Assembly: GCA_037127315.1 (NCBI GenBank)
Contig: JBBBDQ010001937.1
Span: 219,501 to 283,500 of the forward strand
Direction: 5' to 3'
DNA length: 64,000 bases
Source of the DNA: Ascarosepion bandense
Taxonomy: Eukaryota; Mollusca; Cephalopoda; Sepiida; Sepiidae
Shown here piece after piece: positions 58,901 to 64,000 of this stretch (position 1 is the stretch's first letter; each line of letters opens with the position of its first letter). The notes beneath the pieces are model-generated. The model was not told the origin of the DNA, did not search any database, and saw only the letters and a list, made by a program, of their open reading frames with translations. Made by a program: the position numbers and the translations under genes.

Positions 58901-61900
58901 TTCATTACAGCCGAGTAGTGCTTTCATTACAGCCGAGCAATGTTTTCATTACACCCGAGCAATGCTTTCATTACACCCGAGCAATGCTTTCATTACAGCC
59001 GAGTAATGCTATCATTAAACCCGAGTAATGCTTTCATTACACCCGAACAACGCTTACTACAGCCGAGGAATGCTTTCATTACAGACTAGCAATGCTTTCA
59101 TTATACCCGAGCAATGCTTTCATTACACCCGAGCAACGATTTCATTACAGCCGAGTAATGCTTTCATTAAACCCGAGTAATGCTTATTACACCCGAGCAA
59201 CGCTTCTATTACAGCCGAGCAATGCTTTCATTACAGCCGAGCAATGCTTTCATTACAGCCGAGCAATGCTTTCATTACACCCGAGCAATGCTTTCATTAC
59301 AGCCGAGCAACGTTTTCATTACAGCCGAGTAATGCTTTCATTACAGCCGATCAACGCTTTCATTACACCCGAGCAATGCTTTCATTACAGCCGAGCAATG
59401 CTTTCATTACACCAGCAATGCTTTCATTAAACCCGAGTAATGCTTTCATTACACCCGAGCAAAGCTTTCATTACAGCCGAGCAATGCTTTCATTACAGCC
59501 GAGCAATGCTTTCATTACACCCGAGCAATGTTTACTACACCCGAAGCAATGCTTTCATTACAGCCGAAAGTAATGCTTTCATTAAACCCGAAAATAATGC
59601 TTTCATTACACTCCAGCAACGCCATTACACCCGAGCAATGCTTTCATTACAGCCGAAAGCAATGTTTTCATTACAGCCGCCGAAAGTAAATGCTTTCATT
59701 ACACTCCCGAAAGCAATGCTTTCATTACAGCCGAAATACGCCATTACAGTCGAACAATGCTTTCATTACAGCCGAAACGCAACGCTTATTGCTGAATTCC
59801 GAGCAATGCTTTCATTACAGCCAGCACACATTACACCCGGTACGCTTTCCTTACAGCCGAAGCCATGTTTTCATTACACCCGAAAGCAATGCTTTCATTA
59901 CAGCCGAGCAACGCCATTACAGCTTCAGTAATGCTTTCATTACAGCCGCAGCAACGCTTTCATTATTAATTCCCGAAAGCAATGCTTTCATTACAGCCGA
60001 AACAACGCTTTCATTACAGCCGAGTAACGCCTTTCATTACAGCCGAAAGCAACGCTTTCATTACAGCCGAAAGCAACGCCATTACACCCTGAAAGCAGCT
60101 TTCATTGGCAGTTGGTGCAACGCTTTCATTACACCAGCAACGCTTATTACAGTCGAAAGCAACGCCATTACAGCCGAAAGTAATGCTTTCATTACAGCCG
60201 AAAGCAATGCTTTCATTACACCCGAAAGCAATGCTTTCATTACACCCGGAAAGCAATGCTTTCATTACAGCCGAAACAATGCTTTCATTAAAACCCGAAA
60301 GTAATGCTTATTACCCGAAAGCAACGCCATTACAGCCGAAAGTAACGCTTTTCATTACAGCCGAGTACGCTTTCATTACACCCGAGCAACGCTTTCATTA
60401 CACCCACAGCAATGCTTTCATTACAGTTTCAGCAATGCTTTCATTGCTAGCCGAGCAACGCTTTCTGGCATTACAGCCGAGTAACGCTTTCATTACACCC
60501 GAGCAACGCTTTCATTACACCCGAGGAATGCTTTCATTACAGCCGAGCAACGCTTTCACAGCCGAGCAACGCTTTCATTACAGCCGAGCAATGCTTTCAT
60601 TACACCCGAGCAATGCTTTCATTACACCCGAGCAATGCTTTCATTACAGCCGAGTAATGCTTTCATTAAACCCGAGTAATGCTTTCATTACACTCGAGCA
60701 ACGCTTTCATTACAGCCGAGCAACGCTTTCATTACAGCCGAGTAGTGCTTTCATTACAGCCGAGCAATGTTTTCATTACACCCGAGCAATGCTTTCATTA
60801 CACCCGAGCAATGCTTTCATTACAGCCGAGTAATGCTATCATTAAACCCGAGTAATGCTTTCATTACACCCGAGCAACGCTTTCATTACAGCCGAGGAAT
60901 GCTTTCATTACAGACGAGCAATGCTTTCATTACACCCGAGCAAATGCTTTCATTACACCCGAGCAATGATTTCATTACAGCCGAGTAATGCTTTCATTAA
61001 ACCCGAGTAATGCTTTCATTACACCCGAGCAACGCTTTCATTACAGCCGAGCAATGCTTTCATTACAGCCGAGCAATGCTTTCATTACAGCCGAGCAATG
61101 CTTTCATTACACCCGAGCAATGCTTTCATTACAGCCGAGCAACGCTTTCATTACAGCCGAGTAATGCTTTCATTACAGCCGATCAACGCTTTCATTACAC
61201 CCGAGCAATGCTTTCATTACAGCTGAGCAATGCTTTCATTACACCCGAGCAATGCTTTCATTACAGCCGAGCAACGCTTTCATTACAGCCGAGTAATGCT
61301 TTCCTTACAGCCGAGCAACGCTTTCATTACACCCGAGCAATGCTGTCATTACAGCCGAGCAACTTTCATTACAGCCGAGCAACGCTTTCATTACAGCCGA
61401 GCAACGCTTTCATTACAGCCGAGCAATGCTTTCATTACAGCCGAGTAATGCTTTCATTAAACCCGAGTAATGCTTTCATTACACTCGAGCAATGCTTTCA
61501 TTACAGCCGAGCAATGCTTTCATTACAGCCGAGTAATGCTTTCATTACACCCGAGCAATGCTTTCATTACAGCCGAGCAATGCTTTCATTACACCCGAGT
61601 AATGCTTTCATTAAACCCGAGTAATGCTTTCATTACACCCGAGCAAAGCTTTCATTACAGCCGAGCAACGCTTTCATTATACCCGAGCAATGCTTTCATT
61701 ACAGCGAGTAATGCTTTCATTACACCCTAGCAACGCTTTCATTACACCCGAGCAACGCTTTCATTACACCCGAGCAATGCTCTCATTACAGCCGAGCAAC
61801 GCTTTCATTACAGCCGAGCAACGCTTTCATTACAGCCGAGCAAAGCTTTCATTACAGCCGAGCAACGCTTTCATTACAGCCGAAAGCACGCCATTACAGC

Positions 61901-64000
61901 CGAGCAACGTTTTCATTACAGCCGAGTAGTGCTTTCATTACAGCCGAGCAATGTTTTCATTACACCCGAGCAATGCTTTCATTACACCCGAGCAATGCTT
62001 TCATTACAGCCGAGTAATGCTATCATTAAACCCGAGTAATGCTTTCATTACACCCCGAGCAACGCTTCATTACAGCGAGGGAATGCTTTCATTACAGACG
62101 AGCAATGCTTTCATTACACCCGAGCAATGCTTTCATTACACCCGAGCAATGATTTCATTACAGCCGAGTAGCCAAACCCGAGTAATGCTTTACACCCGAG
62201 CAACGCTTTCATTACAGCCGAGCAATGCTTTCATTACAGCCGAGCAATGCTTTCATTACAGCCGAGCAATGCTTTCATTACACCCGAGCAATGCTTTCAT
62301 TACAGCCGAGCAACGCTTTCATTACAGCCGAGTAATGCTTTCATTAAGGTTTTATTTTAACGTCACATTATACCCAGCAATGCTTTCATTGTTTTATTAA
62401 GCACATTCTCCATAATGTTTTCAATACATTATAGCCGCTTTCATTACAGCCGAGTAATGCTTTCCTTACAGCCGAGCAACGCTTTCATTACACCCGAGCA
62501 ATGCTGTCATTACACAGCAACGTCACATTATGTTAAGGTTGCCATTATGTTGAGGCTGCCACATTATGTTTGTTGCCATTGTCGAGTAATGCTTTCATTA
62601 AACTGGCAATGGTTGCATTGCACCCAGCAATGTTTATTGCGCTGGCAATGCTTTCATTGCTTCAGTAATGTTTTCACTCCCAATGCTGGCATTACAGCCG
62701 AGCAATGCTTTCATTACACCCGAGTAATGCTTTAAACCCGAGTAATGCTTTCATTACACCCGAGCAAAGCTTTCATTACAGCCGAGCAACGCTTTCATTA
62801 CACCCGAGCAATGCTTTCATTACAGCCGAGTAATGCTTTCATTTCACCCTAGCAACGCTTTCATTACACCCGAGCAACGCTTTCATTACACCCGAGCAAT
62901 GCTCTCATTACAGCCGAGCAACGCTTTCATTACAGCCGAGCAACGCTTTCATTACAGCCGAGCAAAGCTTTCATTACAGCCGAGCAACGCTTTCATTACA
63001 GCCGAGCAACGCTTTCATTACACCCGAGCAACGCTTTCATTACAGCCGAGTAATGCTTTCATTACAGCCGAGCAATGCTTTAATTACACCCGAGCAATGC
63101 TTTCATTACACCCGAGCAATGCTTTCATTACAGCCGAGTAATGCTTTCATTAAACCCGAGTAATGCTTTCATTACACCCGAGGAACGCTTTCATTACAGC
63201 CGAGCAACGCTTTCATTACAGCCGAGTAATGCTTTCATTACACCCGAGCAACGCTTTTATTACAGCGGAGCAATGCTTTCATTACAGCCGAGCAATGCTT
63301 TCATTACACCCGAGCAATGCTTTCATTACACCCGAGCAATGCTTTCATTACAGCCGAGTAATGCTTTCATTAAACCCGAGTAATGCTTTCATTACACCCG
63401 AGCAATGCTTTCATTACACCCGAGCAATGCTTTCATTACACCCGAGCAATGCTTTCATTACAGCTGAGCAATGCTTTCATTACACCCGAGCAATGCTTTC
63501 ATTACACCCGAGCAATGCTTTCATTACAGCCGAGTAATGCTTTCATTAAACCCGAGTAATGCTTTCATTACAGCCGAGCAATGCTTTCATTACACCCGAG
63601 CAATGCTTTCATTACAGCCGAGTAATGCTTTCATTAAACCCGAGTAATGCTTTCATTACACCCGAGCAATGCTTTCATTACAGCCGAGCAATGATTTCAT
63701 TAGACCCGAGTAATGCTTTCATTACACCCGAGCAATGCTTTCATTACAGCCGAGCAATGCTTTCATTACACCCGAGTAATGCTTTCATTAAACCCGAGTA
63801 ATGCTTTCATTACACCCGAGCAAAGCTTTCATTACAGCCGAGCAACGCTTTCATTACACCCGAGCAATGCTTTCATTACAGCCGAGTAATGCTTTCATTA
63901 CACCCTAGCAACGCTTTCATTACACCCGAGCAACGCTTTCATTACACCCGAGCAATGCTTTCATTACAGCCGAGCAACGCTTTCATTACAGCCGAGGAAC
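46934..64000 (+). repeat. 22-bp satellite array derived from a transposon terminus
   Basis: The unit is TTTCATTACACCCGAGC followed by AACGC, AATGC or AAAGC, with TAATGC replacing CAATGC in a common variant; 22 bp in total. It alternates CACCC/CAGCC and carries a TAAACCC variant. At 22 bp per unit the visible part equals roughly 775 units; it runs off the window end. Clean stretches: about 46934-47260, 48560-49795, 58310-59510, 60400-62040 and 62700-64000. The stretches between them have many short or altered units. All frames are spuriously open because the unit is not a multiple of three. Confidence 0.97.

Noticed and set aside
48759..63801. Many long open frames of the SLHPSNAFITPEQRFHY type, up to 242 codons
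   Set aside because: They are translations of the 22-bp satellite. A stop-poor unit not divisible by three opens all frames and gives a 22-residue period; no start context, composition or interruption pattern suggests a protein.
46934..64000. CRISPR-like array
   Set aside because: Repeats are contiguous 22-bp units with no unique spacers, and the context is eukaryotic transposon DNA.
46934..64000. Telomeric or centromeric identity of the array
   Set aside because: No telomere-type motif; a centromeric role cannot be judged from one array with a transposon at its edge.

Overview
The window looks like intergenic, transposon-dense DNA from a mollusc, most likely an octopus-type coleoid cephalopod. 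That assignment rests on recall, not a search: a tRNA-headed SINE family of the kind known from octopus, 5S rRNA-like units with a cephalopod-style terminal stem, abundant TA, CA, ATCT and CTTT microsatellites, and Jockey/CR1-like, Penelope-like, Tc1-like and Helitron-like relics. I found no intact host protein gene. All recognisable coding sequence is decayed transposon sequence.

Layout. 1-483 is the 3' end of a LINE. 1158-6660 holds hairpin-rich repeat units, LINE and SINE pieces. 7217-10678 holds three Helitron/Helentron-like segments, one of which (7606-8003) has an intact terminus. 12231-12745 has three 5S rRNA-like units joined directly to a tRNA-derived SINE. 15757-19440 holds Penelope-like GIY-YIG endonuclease ends, a hammerhead-like core and a large fold-back, plus a tRNA-like/hammerhead element at 17343-17480. 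19443-34846 is dominated by one Jockey/CR1-like LINE family: a near full-length dead copy at 29285-32032, several 3' fragments, and short 5'-end/3'-end derivatives that behave like SINEs. 37861-40769 is rich in hammerhead-like inverted repeats next to (TA)n tracts. 41838-43270 is a compound ATCT array. 43395-45800 holds Tc1/mariner relics.

From 46934 to the window edge (about 17 kb) there is one satellite array with a 22-bp unit. It starts inside the 3' terminus of a Helitron-like element (46128-46956). The same terminus survives in unexpanded form at 7963-8003, so the source of the satellite can be read directly. The array has 7- and 8-monomer higher-order spacing, internal block duplications, and alternating clean and noisy stretches. 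Its apparent long ORFs are by-products of a stop-poor repeat whose length is not a multiple of three.

The most notable items are the satellite born from a transposon terminus, at least three families of hammerhead-ribozyme-like elements (one joined to a tRNA-like head), and the 5S-5S-5S-SINE chimera.
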